NCBI GenBank assembly: GCA_030628325.1
Contig: DAOVRB010000108.1
Location: 1-5,172, forward strand
Direction of reading: 5' to 3'
Source of the DNA: Methanomicrobiaceae archaeon
Lineage (GTDB): Archaea > Halobacteriota > Methanomicrobia > Methanomicrobiales > Methanomicrobiaceae
Length of the DNA: 5,172 nt
In this document: positions 1 through 4,783 of the stretch, in pieces
Numbering within the stretch: position 1 is the stretch's first letter
Layout of the letters: each line of letters starts with the position of its first letter
Notes under the pieces: generated by a model
What the model saw: only the letters and a program-made list of their open reading frames with translations
Told to the model about the DNA's origin: nothing
The model's database searches: none
Position numbers and translations under genes: made by a program

Positions 1-23
1 GTTATTACACTGTATCCTGATTT

Positions 24-444
24 CTAAGTTGTTATTATTATGTATAGTTCCCCTGCATATTGTAGAGCCAGTCCGAGTCTGTCCTGACAGATCAGCACCG
101 GATAAACAGCCCCGTTTTTCTGAATGAGAGATTTTAAAGGTTCTGAAAACTTTACACAATAACAAGACGTAGCATTAATCTTACATCAAAACTGAATTTC
201 CTGCTGTCTTTGTTATAACATTTTGTGGCACAGTCGAATTTTTCAGTGACAGGGAAATATGAAACAGATTATCTCAGTTCAAATTAGCTGAAAAGGTAAT
301 TGATGCTTAAGGATGATCAGCCATCACTGGATTTTCCGACAGTGCCCATTTTGTTTTGATCTGCTTTTTAACAGGAGTCATATCCACATGAGACAAGAGT
401 TTTGGTATTGCCGTTCCTTTGTCAATGATGCCATTTGAAGGAGC
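24..444 (-). other. Possible decayed minus-strand coding region (three open fragments)
   Basis: No intact gene is present here. Reading the minus strand I see three open stretches in different frames: 444 to 307 (contains SHVDMTPVKKQIKTKWALSE), about 265 to 152 (contains TEKFDCATKCYNKDSRKFSF) and 185 to 24 (contains NGAVYPVLICQDRLGLALQY). Their residue composition looks protein-like, and they lie in order on one strand, as expected of a gene broken by frameshifts and stops. None has a convincing start codon with a Shine-Dalgarno site, and I do not recognise the family. They lie beside a broken transposase, which fits a decaying region. The alternative is chance open frames in non-coding DNA; confidence is low. 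Confidence 0.2.
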
Positions 445-474
445 CTAGTTCCGTATGAATCTGTAAATGGAAGT

Positions 475-835
475 ATGATGGTCACGTTGGGAGATTACCT
501 AAAGTTACCAAAACGTGGCTGTAAGAAGCAGTCAAAGGCAAAAAAAAACCTCCTTGACCGTTGCCAAAAAGACAAGAGGGAGATGCTCTTGTTCATGCAC
601 GCTCTCTCTGTCCCATCCTCTAATAATCAGGCTGAACGGAAGAATCAGGATGGTCAAACTGCAGCAGAAAATTTCTTAGACTTTCAGGAATGAACAGGGA
701 GCTTCATGGTTCTGCCGCGTCAGGGGATATATATCAAAAATATCAAAAGTGAAAAAAAATGAGCGGCTGGTTCTGGCATCCCTTGTGAGAACTTACAAGG
801 GGAATCTGTTCCTCCCCCAGATCGCTCACGGGTAA
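475..835 (+). pseudogene. IS66-family transposase, 3' remnant with frameshift and stop
   Basis: This is the C-terminal end of an IS66-type transposase, the DDE enzyme of IS66 insertion elements. The first frame (475-693) reads KRGCKKQSKAKKNLLDR, then LLFMHALSVPSSNNQAER, matching the family block NLLDRL...VPFDNNqAERdlRM. Near 637 the homology moves by one frame to RIRMVKLQQKIS, meets a TAG where Gly of KISGTFR is expected, and continues TFRNEQGASWFCRVRGYIS, then NERLVLASLVRTYKGNLFLP, to TAA at 833-835. There is a small extra segment after YIS (KISKVK). The N-terminal zinc-binding part and most of the catalytic domain are absent upstream, and I could not see terminal inverted repeats. The copy has at least one frameshift and one stop, so it cannot make transposase. 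The 475 boundary is simply the start of the open frame. Confidence 0.85.
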
Positions 836-848
836 ACCTGATACAGGA

Positions 849-1187
849 TTATCCCATCATTTCCTCAAGTTTACTTTTACCATAAACATAAGCAGGCATG
901 CCTGCAAGAAGGAATGCGACACGCAGACCTTCTTCGATTTCTTCTTTTTTAATTCCAAGTTTTTGTGCGCCTGCCATCTGTGCATGTAAAGCATGTTCAT
1001 CACGTAGTGCTGCTGCAATGGCAATTGCAATGATCTTTTTTGTCTGACGTGAAAGTGCTCCGTCTTTCCATACCATCAGATCCAGTCCAAGGACTTTCTC
1101 ATATAGTTCCGGGTCAGTTTTGGCAATCTCTTTGAAAATTTCAGGCACTTTGCCGATATTTTCTTCAAGTTCTTCTATTTCAACCAT
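849..1187 (-). CDS. Carboxymuconolactone decarboxylase (AhpD-like) family protein, Cys-free
   Basis: This is a 112-residue all-alpha protein of the CMD/AhpD superfamily, whose members are small oligomeric enzymes; many use a CxxC...H site for peroxidase or disulfide chemistry. Family marks are the helix IIAIAIAAALRDEHALHAQM (residues 52-71), AGAQKLG (72-78) and EEIEEGLRVAFLLAGMPAYV (82-101). The usual CExC...H site aligns with D63-E64-H65-A66...Q70: Glu is kept, but both Cys and the His are replaced, and the protein has no Cys at all. Thiol redox chemistry is therefore unlikely; a structural role or a different reaction is possible. The ATG at 1187 follows the desulforedoxin stop by 3 nt, with its Shine-Dalgarno (AAGGGGGAA) inside the end of that gene, so the two are cotranscribed and probably translationally linked. 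It ends 13 bp from the transposase remnant. The family call is firm; the function is unknown. Confidence 0.9.
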   Translation of the reverse strand: MVEIEELEENIGKVPEIFKEIAKTDPELYEKVLGLDLMVWKDGALSRQTKKIIAIAIAAALRDEHALHAQMAGAQKLGIKKEEIEEGLRVAFLLAGMPAYVYGKSKLEEMMG

Positions 1188-1190
1188 AAT

Positions 1191-1319
1191 TTATTCCCCC
1201 TTTAGTAGCATTGATTCACCACAGCAGACAAGTTCTCCGCCACCCACTTCTTTTACTTCAACAACATTTCCACAGATCTCACATTCAAAGATCTCGCCTT
1301 CTTCCGAAACATTTGTCAT
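1191..1319 (-). CDS. Desulforedoxin (desulfoferrodoxin N-terminal-type domain)
   Basis: This 42-residue protein has the whole desulforedoxin pattern: FECEICGNVV (Cys13, Cys16) and GGGELVCCGESM (Cys32, Cys33). The four Cys bind one Fe(SCys)4 centre, and the spacing CxxC...CC with adjacent last Cys separates it from rubredoxin. Desulforedoxin is a small homodimeric cytoplasmic electron carrier. The same fold is the N-terminal domain of two-domain superoxide reductase (desulfoferrodoxin), but no catalytic domain follows here. The ATG at 1319 has a strong Shine-Dalgarno, GAGGTGG, 8 nt upstream, and a TATA-like box lies near 1359-1369. It is first in an operon with the CMD-family gene 3 nt downstream. 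Partnership with a superoxide reductase or rubrerythrin encoded elsewhere is inference. Confidence 0.9.
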   Translation of the reverse strand: MTNVSEEGEIFECEICGNVVEVKEVGGGELVCCGESMLLKGE

Positions 1320-1326
1320 ATTAAAA

Positions 1327-1333
1327 CCACCTC
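1327..1333 (-). promoter_or_regulatory. Shine-Dalgarno site for desulforedoxin
   Basis: The minus strand reads GAGGTGG, a near-perfect match to the archaeal 16S 3' end, 7-8 nt before the ATG at 1319. It fixes the start of this very short gene. Confidence 0.75.
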
Positions 1334-1356
1334 ATGTCTTTTAAAATCTCATAAAA

Positions 1357-1369
1357 TCCCATATAATCA
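1357..1369 (-). promoter_or_regulatory. Probable TATA-box promoter for desulforedoxin-CMD operon
   Basis: The minus strand reads GTGATTATATGGG in the 97-bp gap between the zinc-ribbon gene and desulforedoxin. A start about 25 bp downstream would fall near 1335-1340 and give a leader of roughly 20 nt that still contains the GAGGTGG site. A second AT-rich candidate (ATTTAAG, about 1370-1377) lies next to it. This suggests the operon is expressed separately from the upstream gene, although read-through is possible. Confidence 0.45.
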
Positions 1370-1416
1370 CTTAAATTTTTCTATCCTCTCACAATACATC
1401 AGGATTAATTTCCGGT

Positions 1417-1635
1417 TTAACGTTTTGGCGGGTGTCGAACATCTTCAGGTGTTTTAATGTCCGGTCTGATATGTGTCATTGGTAAACAATTATATGTTTC
1501 ACATGCACAGTTTGGACACTTTCTCAGGTCTTTGCTTGATTCTGTAACCGGAAGTTCAAGACCACAGTCAATACATACATATTTTCCTGGCCCTACAGTC
1601 TCACCAGCTTTTACTGTCTTTGGTTCTTCTGACAT
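1417..1635 (-). CDS. Small zinc-ribbon (rubredoxin-like) protein with six Cys
   Basis: I chose the second ATG (1635), which gives a 72-residue protein beginning MSEEPKTVKAGETVGPGKYV. A GGTGA site sits 5 nt upstream of this ATG, while the ATG at 1656 has no such site. The core is KYVCIDCGLELP (Cys21, Cys24) and LRKCPNC (Cys40, Cys43), a two-knuckle CxxC...CxxC centre that would bind Zn or Fe. The AGETVGPGKYVC lead-in is typical of small zinc-ribbon proteins of anaerobes. Two more Cys (45 and 50, in ACETYNC) follow, and a basic, Pro-rich tail ends in HPPKR. There is no signal peptide or membrane segment, so it should be cytoplasmic. It lies upstream of the desulforedoxin operon on the same strand, which suggests a related redox or oxidative-stress role. 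That role, and the metal, are inferred. Confidence 0.8.
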   Translation of the reverse strand: MSEEPKTVKAGETVGPGKYVCIDCGLELPVTESSKDLRKCPNCACETYNCLPMTHIRPDIKTPEDVRHPPKR

Positions 1636-1706
1636 GATTTTCACCAAAAACTGCATTGGCGTTAAAAGTAATAAATGTTGTGGCTATTGCCAGGTGGATT
1701 AAAAAT

Positions 1707-1718
1707 AGGATATATAAG
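1707..1718 (-). promoter_or_regulatory. Probable TATA-box promoter of zinc-ribbon gene
   Basis: The minus strand reads CCTTATATATCC, a good archaeal TATA element. The expected start about 25 bp downstream is near 1685, leaving a leader of about 50 nt before the ATG at 1635. The core TATATA is symmetric enough to be read on the + strand too, so direction is inferred from the gene. Confidence 0.5.
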
Positions 1719-1765
1719 GTGATCTGATTTCGCGCAGTAGCAATGCTTTTTGAGTGAAACTGAAA

Positions 1766-1782
1766 TGACACGTGAAGTGTCA
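1766..1782. promoter_or_regulatory. Palindromic operator-like site TGACAC-N5-GTGTCA
   Basis: This is a perfect 6-bp inverted repeat with a 5-bp centre (GTGAA), the usual size for a dimeric helix-turn-helix regulator. It lies between the divergent zinc-ribbon and flavoprotein genes, about 50 bp from the zinc-ribbon TATA box and upstream of both candidate flavoprotein TATA boxes (1789-1798 and 1831-1838). It could therefore regulate either gene or both. The regulator is unknown. Confidence 0.4.
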
Positions 1783-1828
1783 GAGTCTGTTTAATAAAAA
1801 CGTCTTGATTTTGTGATTGCCTGAGGCA

Positions 1829-1840
1829 GTACTATATGTG
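1829..1840 (+). promoter_or_regulatory. Candidate TATA box for flavoprotein gene
   Basis: GTACTATATGTG would place the start near 1858-1865, giving a short leader (about 15-22 nt) without a Shine-Dalgarno. An alternative is TTTAATAAAA at 1789-1798, which gives a leader of about 60 nt that includes the purine run GAAAGGAAG (1842-1850). I cannot decide between them. Confidence 0.35.
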
Positions 1841-1879
1841 AGAAAGGAAGTTTCATAAGTAATTACAAAGTCATAACAG

Positions 1880-2479
1880 ATGAGTATGAAACCTAAAATT
1901 ATCGCATTATTAGGGAGTCCACGGATCAATGGAAACACAGCGGCACTGTTAGATCAGGCGATAAAAGGAGCGGAAGATGCAGGCTGCATTGTTGAAAAAG
2001 TGGTTGTACCACATCTTAATTTTCGGCCATGCATGGAGATATTTCATTGCATAGAAAACGAGACCTGTGCAATGAAAGATGATATAGTTCCATTTTACGA
2101 GAAATTCAAAGAGATGGATGGTTTGATCATTGCCACTCCGGTTATGACAATGGGAATTCCAGGTGCTTTAAAATCGTTTATGGACCGTTTTCAGGTTTTT
2201 TATATGGCAAAATACTGGCGCCAGAGTTCCTTTATTAATGACAGTCAAAAGAAGAGAAGAAAAACACTGTTAATCTCAATAGGTGGCATGAATATCCCCA
2301 ATGATTTTGACGGGGTAAAACTCACAGTACATGCTTTCTGTGAAATTATTGACAGTCCGTACTGGGCGGAAGTCATGCAGAATAATATGGATGAGATCAA
2401 AGACATTTCCACACGACCTGAAGTTATGGAAGAAGCATATTCTAAAGGATATGAACTTGGAAAACAGTTGATGCGGTAA
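1880..2479 (+). CDS. Flavodoxin-fold NAD(P)H-dependent oxidoreductase / Isf-like flavoprotein
   Basis: This is a 199-residue cytoplasmic protein of the NADPH-dependent FMN reductase / iron-sulfur flavoprotein (Isf) group. The FMN phosphate loop is GSPRINGNT (12-20), and the second family block is ATPVMTMGIPGALKSFMDR (85-103). Between them the Cys cluster reads C51-ME-I54-FH-C57-(5)-C63, followed by KDD. Isf of methanogens has a compact CxxCxxCx(5)C that binds a 4Fe-4S cluster; here the second position is Ile, so a standard four-Cys cluster looks unlikely unless another ligand is used. Isf relatives reduce O2 or H2O2 or carry electrons from ferredoxin; this protein's substrate is not evident. 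In-frame TAA at 1874-1876 bars an earlier start. Neither ATG (1880 or 1886) has a clear Shine-Dalgarno. It is divergent from the redox cluster and convergent with the aldolase gene. Confidence 0.88.
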   Translation: MSMKPKIIALLGSPRINGNTAALLDQAIKGAEDAGCIVEKVVVPHLNFRPCMEIFHCIENETCAMKDDIVPFYEKFKEMDGLIIATPVMTMGIPGALKSFMDRFQVFYMAKYWRQSSFINDSQKKRRKTLLISIGGMNIPNDFDGVKLTVHAFCEIIDSPYWAEVMQNNMDEIKDISTRPEVMEEAYSKGYELGKQLMR

Positions 2480-2549
2480 AATGTCCATATTCTGATTTGT
2501 AGAAAATGTGCATGACTCACGTTTTCTCAGTTACTGTCTGATGAAAGTT

Positions 2550-2564
2550 GCAATTGCCTTTTTT
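2550..2564 (+). terminator. Oligo-T terminator after flavoprotein gene
   Basis: A short palindrome, GCAATTGC (2550-2557), is followed by six T (2559-2564), about 75 bp after the stop. Archaeal intrinsic termination depends mainly on such U tracts. Confidence 0.45.
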
Positions 2565-2638
2565 ATCCCACCTAAACGATATTTTCAATTAATATATCAC
2601 TGTGAAAGACCATGTTTTCAGAAATTTGGAGAAGGACC

Positions 2639-2644
2639 AAAAAA
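2639..2644 (-). terminator. Oligo-T terminator after aldolase gene
   Basis: The minus strand has a six-T run (with AATATTTTTTGG) about 80 nt past the aldolase stop. Together with the T run at 2559-2564 it makes a two-way terminator region between the convergent genes. The 2480-2721 gap shows no other gene. Confidence 0.4.
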
Positions 2645-2721
2645 TATTGTATAGGTTCTCTGGATCTCCGGTACATTCCATCTGACTGTGATTAATTTAC
2701 TGCATTCTAAGAGTTAGTTTG

Positions 2722-3651
2722 TTAATTCGTTAATTCTCCATTATGAATCTTTATAGCGGTTTTTACATCTGCATTATCAATGGTTATTGCTGAAATTGCA
2801 TTACACATTCTTATGGCCTCGTCAAGAGATTTCTGATGTATGTTCCTGCCGGTTGCATTACCCGATGCTCCGCCTTTGTGGATTTGATCGTAAAGATGCT
2901 GAAGGAATTCCTCTGCTGAGACATTTGAACCACCGGCACAGATTACTTTTGTTCTTCCTGCAGATATGGAAGCCTCTTTAAGGAGATCTGCCGGGGAAAC
3001 CCCTTCTTTTTTTGGAGCATTGACTTTAACAAAGTCACTGCCAAGTGTTGCCGCAACGCCGGTTGCGCCTGCTACTAAGTGTGGGTCCTTTTCATCAGCG
3101 ACTGCCTTTCCACGTGGATATATCCAGAGGACACTAAGAATGCCATGCTGGTGTGCTTCATAAATGATCTGTGCCGCTTCAGTTACCATGTCTGCTTCGT
3201 ACTCGCTTCCAAGGTAGATGGTGTATCCCACACAGGCTATTTTAAGTCCGCTTGAGTTCCGGAGATTAACTACCTGTTCGACTGAATAGAGTTGCGGGCT
3301 AACCGGGTCTTTCTGTGCTGTTTTTACAAGATGTGTTTTTGAATTGAGTTTCACAAGATAGGGTATTTCAGGATAGTCCATACCATAGCGGACAATAAGA
3401 CCTAACTGAGTTGCAAAAACGCCAATCCGGCTTTTATTCGCAATTCTAAACAGGTGCTCAGGGTCTGCATCATCCTGATGAATACCTTCTCCTGAGAAAT
3501 CATCGTTCATGTGTTCAAATTTCTGGTCACCGGCAAAGAGCATCAGTCTGTTACTGTCATGGGTAATCATCCGATAATTCTCAATATATGTTGCTTTTGC
3601 CTCTTCTGGAACATCCAGTGGTATAATGATATCATTATTATTCATGGTCAT
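2722..3651 (-). CDS. DhnA-type class I aldolase (fructose-bisphosphate aldolase-like)
   Basis: This is a (beta/alpha)8 Schiff-base aldolase of the archaeal DhnA group, which includes class I fructose-1,6-bisphosphate aldolase and the related ADH synthase of the alternative aromatic/3-dehydroquinate route. Numbering from the ATG at 3657 (311 aa), the marks are AGDQKFEHMNDDF (42-54), a central VGYTIYLGSEYE (143-154), WIYPRG (178-183), and GSDFVKVNAPK (206-216) with K211 as probable Schiff-base lysine. Phosphate-binding glycines are CAGGSN (240-245) and GGASGNATGRNIHQ (262-275). It is longer than the roughly 260-residue hyperthermophile enzymes because of an N-terminal extension. I prefer the ATG at 3651 because AGAAGG then sits 6 nt upstream; 3657 overlaps that site, and 3645 is also possible. 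Its exact substrate cannot be fixed from sequence. It is a single-gene unit with its own TATA box. Confidence 0.85.
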   Translation of the reverse strand: MTMNNNDIIIPLDVPEEAKATYIENYRMITHDSNRLMLFAGDQKFEHMNDDFSGEGIHQDDADPEHLFRIANKSRIGVFATQLGLIVRYGMDYPEIPYLVKLNSKTHLVKTAQKDPVSPQLYSVEQVVNLRNSSGLKIACVGYTIYLGSEYEADMVTEAAQIIYEAHQHGILSVLWIYPRGKAVADEKDPHLVAGATGVAATLGSDFVKVNAPKKEGVSPADLLKEASISAGRTKVICAGGSNVSAEEFLQHLYDQIHKGGASGNATGRNIHQKSLDEAIRMCNAISAITIDNADVKTAIKIHNGELTN

Positions 3652-3721
3652 ACTCATCCTTCTATTATTGTATACTTAAAGATTATTGAAAGGATTGTAA
3701 TTGTAATAGGACTTACGTATG

Positions 3722-3731
3722 CTATTTAAAG
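3722..3731 (-). promoter_or_regulatory. TATA box of aldolase gene
   Basis: The minus strand reads CTTTAAATAG. A start about 25 bp downstream (near 3697-3700) would give a leader of roughly 45 nt ending in the AGAAGG Shine-Dalgarno. The two 60-bp repeats begin 12 bp upstream of this box. Confidence 0.55.
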
Positions 3732-3743
3732 AATGCATAATCA

Positions 3744-3803
3744 TTACCATGAAAATCAAAGATTTTCATCAGACAATGCCTGAACGCTTACGCGTTATGC
3801 ACG
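3744..3803. repeat. 60-bp tandem direct repeat, unit 1
   Basis: The unit begins TTACCATGAAAATC and ends GTTATGCACG, and matches unit 2 at 52 of 60 positions by hand count. It holds a perfect palindrome at 3749-3769 (arms ATGAAAATC and GATTTTCAT, loop AAA) and a smaller one, AACGC-TTAC-GCGTT, near its end. It lies directly upstream of the aldolase TATA box. Confidence 0.9.
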
Positions 3804-3863
3804 TTACCATGAAAATCAAGAATGTTTATCAGACAATGTCCGAACGCTTACGCGTCATACACG
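3804..3863. repeat. 60-bp tandem direct repeat, unit 2
   Basis: The unit begins TTACCATGAAAATC and ends GTCATACACG. It follows unit 1 with no gap. Five of its eight differences from unit 1 (at unit positions 17, 18, 21, 24 and 53) fall inside the inverted repeats, so the hairpins are weaker here. Further copies are not evident in the window. Confidence 0.9.
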
Positions 3864-3936
3864 TTTTTTGAGAAGATTTTCAGATAAAAACACAGATGTT
3901 TTATGTGAGTATTACCTATTTTATTAGGCAACATAT

Positions 3937-4008
3937 GCCAAGGTGGCAGAGCGGTCACGCGGTCGCCTGCAGAGCGACTACACTCCGGTTCAAATCCGGA
4001 CCTTGGCT
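3937..4008 (+). tRNA. tRNA-Cys (anticodon GCA)
   Basis: The acceptor stem GCCAAGG (3937-3943) pairs with CCTTGGC (4001-4007), and the discriminator is T4008. The anticodon arm is GTCGC-CTGCAGA-GCGAC, with GCA at 3969-3971. The T arm is TCCGG-TTCAAAT-CCGGA, and the variable loop has 5 nt. The D arm is weakly paired. There is no encoded CCA and no intron. It lies 121 bp upstream of 5S rRNA on the same strand and may be cotranscribed with it. Confidence 0.96.
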
Positions 4009-4040
4009 TGCTTACAGGTGTGTAAACAGTTGTTAGCGAA

Positions 4041-4059
4041 GAAAATCACTCTGGTTTTC
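4041..4059 (+). other. Hairpin between tRNA-Cys and 5S rRNA
   Basis: GAAAATC (4041-4047) pairs with GGTTTTC (4053-4059), including one G-U pair, across a 5-nt loop. It may be a processing or termination signal for the tRNA-Cys transcript. A second short hairpin, GCAGA-TT-TCTGC, follows near 4088-4099. Confidence 0.35.
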
Positions 4060-4129
4060 GATCATTACATAAAATGCATCTGCGTCAGCAGATTTCTGCA
4101 GGAAGTACTCTGGTCTTAAATCAGATTTG

Positions 4130-4252
4130 TAATTGCGGCCATAGCGGCGGGGACACACCCGGACCCATCTCGAACCCGGAAGTTAAGCCCGCCCGCGTAG
4201 TATGCTGTACTGAGATACGAGAGTTCTCGGGAACCATACTACGCTGCAATTA
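4130..4252 (+). rRNA. rrf: 5S ribosomal RNA
   Basis: The gene has the archaeal 5S layout over 123 nt. The closing helix is TAATTGCGGC (4130-4139) with GCTGCAATTA (4243-4252). Inside it are GGGGACACACCCGGACCCAT, then CTCGAACCCGGAAGTTAAGC, and near the 3' end the TCTCGGGAACC segment before the closing helix. The ends are set by the terminal helix and may be off by 1-3 nt. No 16S or 23S lies in the window, so at least on its 5' side this copy is not joined to 23S. A T-rich stretch at 4275-4285 is a plausible terminator. Confidence 0.96.
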
Positions 4253-4312
4253 CTTTCCTTCTGTAAATTATGATTTGTTTATTTTCAATTCTATTCTGTA
4301 GCATTCATGAAT

Positions 4313-4433
4313 CTATTCAGAATATTATATTCTTTGATTCCGAATAGCAATTTGTTTCTGATTGGCCAGTTCATTTGGCAGGTTTAATGAACTTCGGTAC
4401 AACATTGCTGAAATGCGCAATCTTTCATTAAAC
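4313..4433 (-). ncRNA. Candidate structured small RNA
   Basis: This is a prediction from structure and promoter position only. GTTTAATGAA (4382-4391) pairs with TTCATTAAAC (4424-4433) as a perfect 10-bp helix, with an inner ATTGC/GCAAT stem. A second inverted repeat joins 4313-4323 and 4337-4347. Its one mismatch on the + strand (A-C) becomes a G-U pair on the minus strand, which favours minus-strand RNA. The first helix starts about 24 bp from the centre of a TATA box at 4454-4461, the normal archaeal spacing. A third segment, GTTCATT (4369-4375), can pair with AATGAAC (4386-4392) as an alternative fold. A 14-codon frame (4384-4428, with three Cys) lies inside and may be coincidental. I know no family that matches. 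Confidence 0.35.
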
Positions 4434-4453
4434 TGATTTCCCCTGAAAATAAC

Positions 4454-4461
4454 TTATATAA
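4454..4461. promoter_or_regulatory. Symmetric TATA box TTATATAA
   Basis: This is a strong, fully symmetric TATA element in an otherwise gene-free stretch. On the minus strand it fits the candidate small RNA starting near 4433. On the + strand the predicted start near 4481-4485 coincides with an ATG at 4481. It may work in either direction. Confidence 0.5.
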
Positions 4462-4493
4462 TTTCATCAAACAACGTCAGATGGAGAGATTTG

Positions 4494-4514
4494 GAAAACC
4501 TTTGTTGAAGGTTT
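4494..4514 (+). other. Hairpin AAACCTT / AAGGTTT in gene-free stretch
   Basis: A 7-bp perfect stem with a short TGTTG loop lies around 4496-4514, some 35 bp past the TATA box at 4454-4461. It overlaps an 11-codon frame from ATG 4481 (MERFGKPLLKV, then TAG). It could be a tiny transcript, a leaderless peptide, or part of the tRNA-Thr 3' trailer region. Evidence is weak. Confidence 0.25.
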
Positions 4515-4531
4515 AGGATGTAATAAATTTA

Positions 4532-4546
4532 GAATAAAAATAAACC
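4532..4546 (-). terminator. T-rich terminator of tRNA-Thr
   Basis: Immediately after the tRNA 3' end the minus strand reads GGTTTATTTTTATTC, a typical archaeal T-rich tRNA terminator. Confidence 0.6.
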
Positions 4547-4547
4547 A

Positions 4548-4619
4548 AGCCTCGAGAGGGAGTCGAACCCCCGGCCTGCTGATTACAAATCAGCCGCTAT
4601 ACCACTAAGCCACCGAGGC
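4548..4619 (-). tRNA. tRNA-Thr (anticodon TGT)
   Basis: On the minus strand the acceptor stem GCCTCGG pairs with TCGAGGC (one G-U pair) and the discriminator is T. The anticodon arm is GCTGA-TTTGTAA-TCAGC, with TGT at 4587-4585. The T arm is GGGGG-TTCGACT-CCCTC. There is no encoded CCA and no intron. It reads codon ACA and probably other ACN codons by wobble. It is transcribed towards the 5S gene, from a TATA box at 4641-4650. Confidence 0.96.
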
Positions 4620-4640
4620 GCACTACATAACTTGGTCTTC

Positions 4641-4650
4641 TATAATAAAA
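4641..4650 (-). promoter_or_regulatory. TATA box of tRNA-Thr
   Basis: The minus strand reads TTTTATTATA, centred about 26 bp upstream of the mature tRNA 5' end. It is well placed for a start at or a few bases before the tRNA. Confidence 0.5.
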
Positions 4651-4783
4651 AAGGTAATGATCTGTGTCTGGTGAATTAATGAAATTTTGATTATTTTGCA
4701 CCCAGTCATGTAAATGGCACCGAGACTGAGACTGACAATGTGAGGATGCCCATGTAGTTTCTCTGTAAAATAAATGGAATTGT

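Noticed and set aside
1120..1702. Plus-strand frames over the redox cluster (74 and 81 residues)
   Set aside because: They are antisense to the CMD, desulforedoxin and zinc-ribbon genes, which have clear family motifs and ribosome sites.
2245..2520. Minus-strand frames of 91 and 70 residues
   Set aside because: They are antisense shadows of the flavoprotein gene.
2787..3729. Plus-strand frames of 64-72 residues
   Set aside because: They are antisense to the aldolase gene, without motifs.
3744..3863. CRISPR array
   Set aside because: The two 60-bp units abut with no unique spacers, and there are only two copies.
3744..3863. C/D box guide RNA in the 60-bp repeats (minus strand has CTGATGA in unit 1)
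   Set aside because: No properly spaced D box (CTGA) or C'/D' pair was found, and the C-box-like motif is changed in unit 2.
4074..4301. 75-residue + open frame
   Set aside because: It runs through the 5S rRNA gene and has no family resemblance.
4548..4619. tRNA-Thr as an integration (att) site
   Set aside because: No second copy of the tRNA 3' end and no integrase gene is seen in the window.
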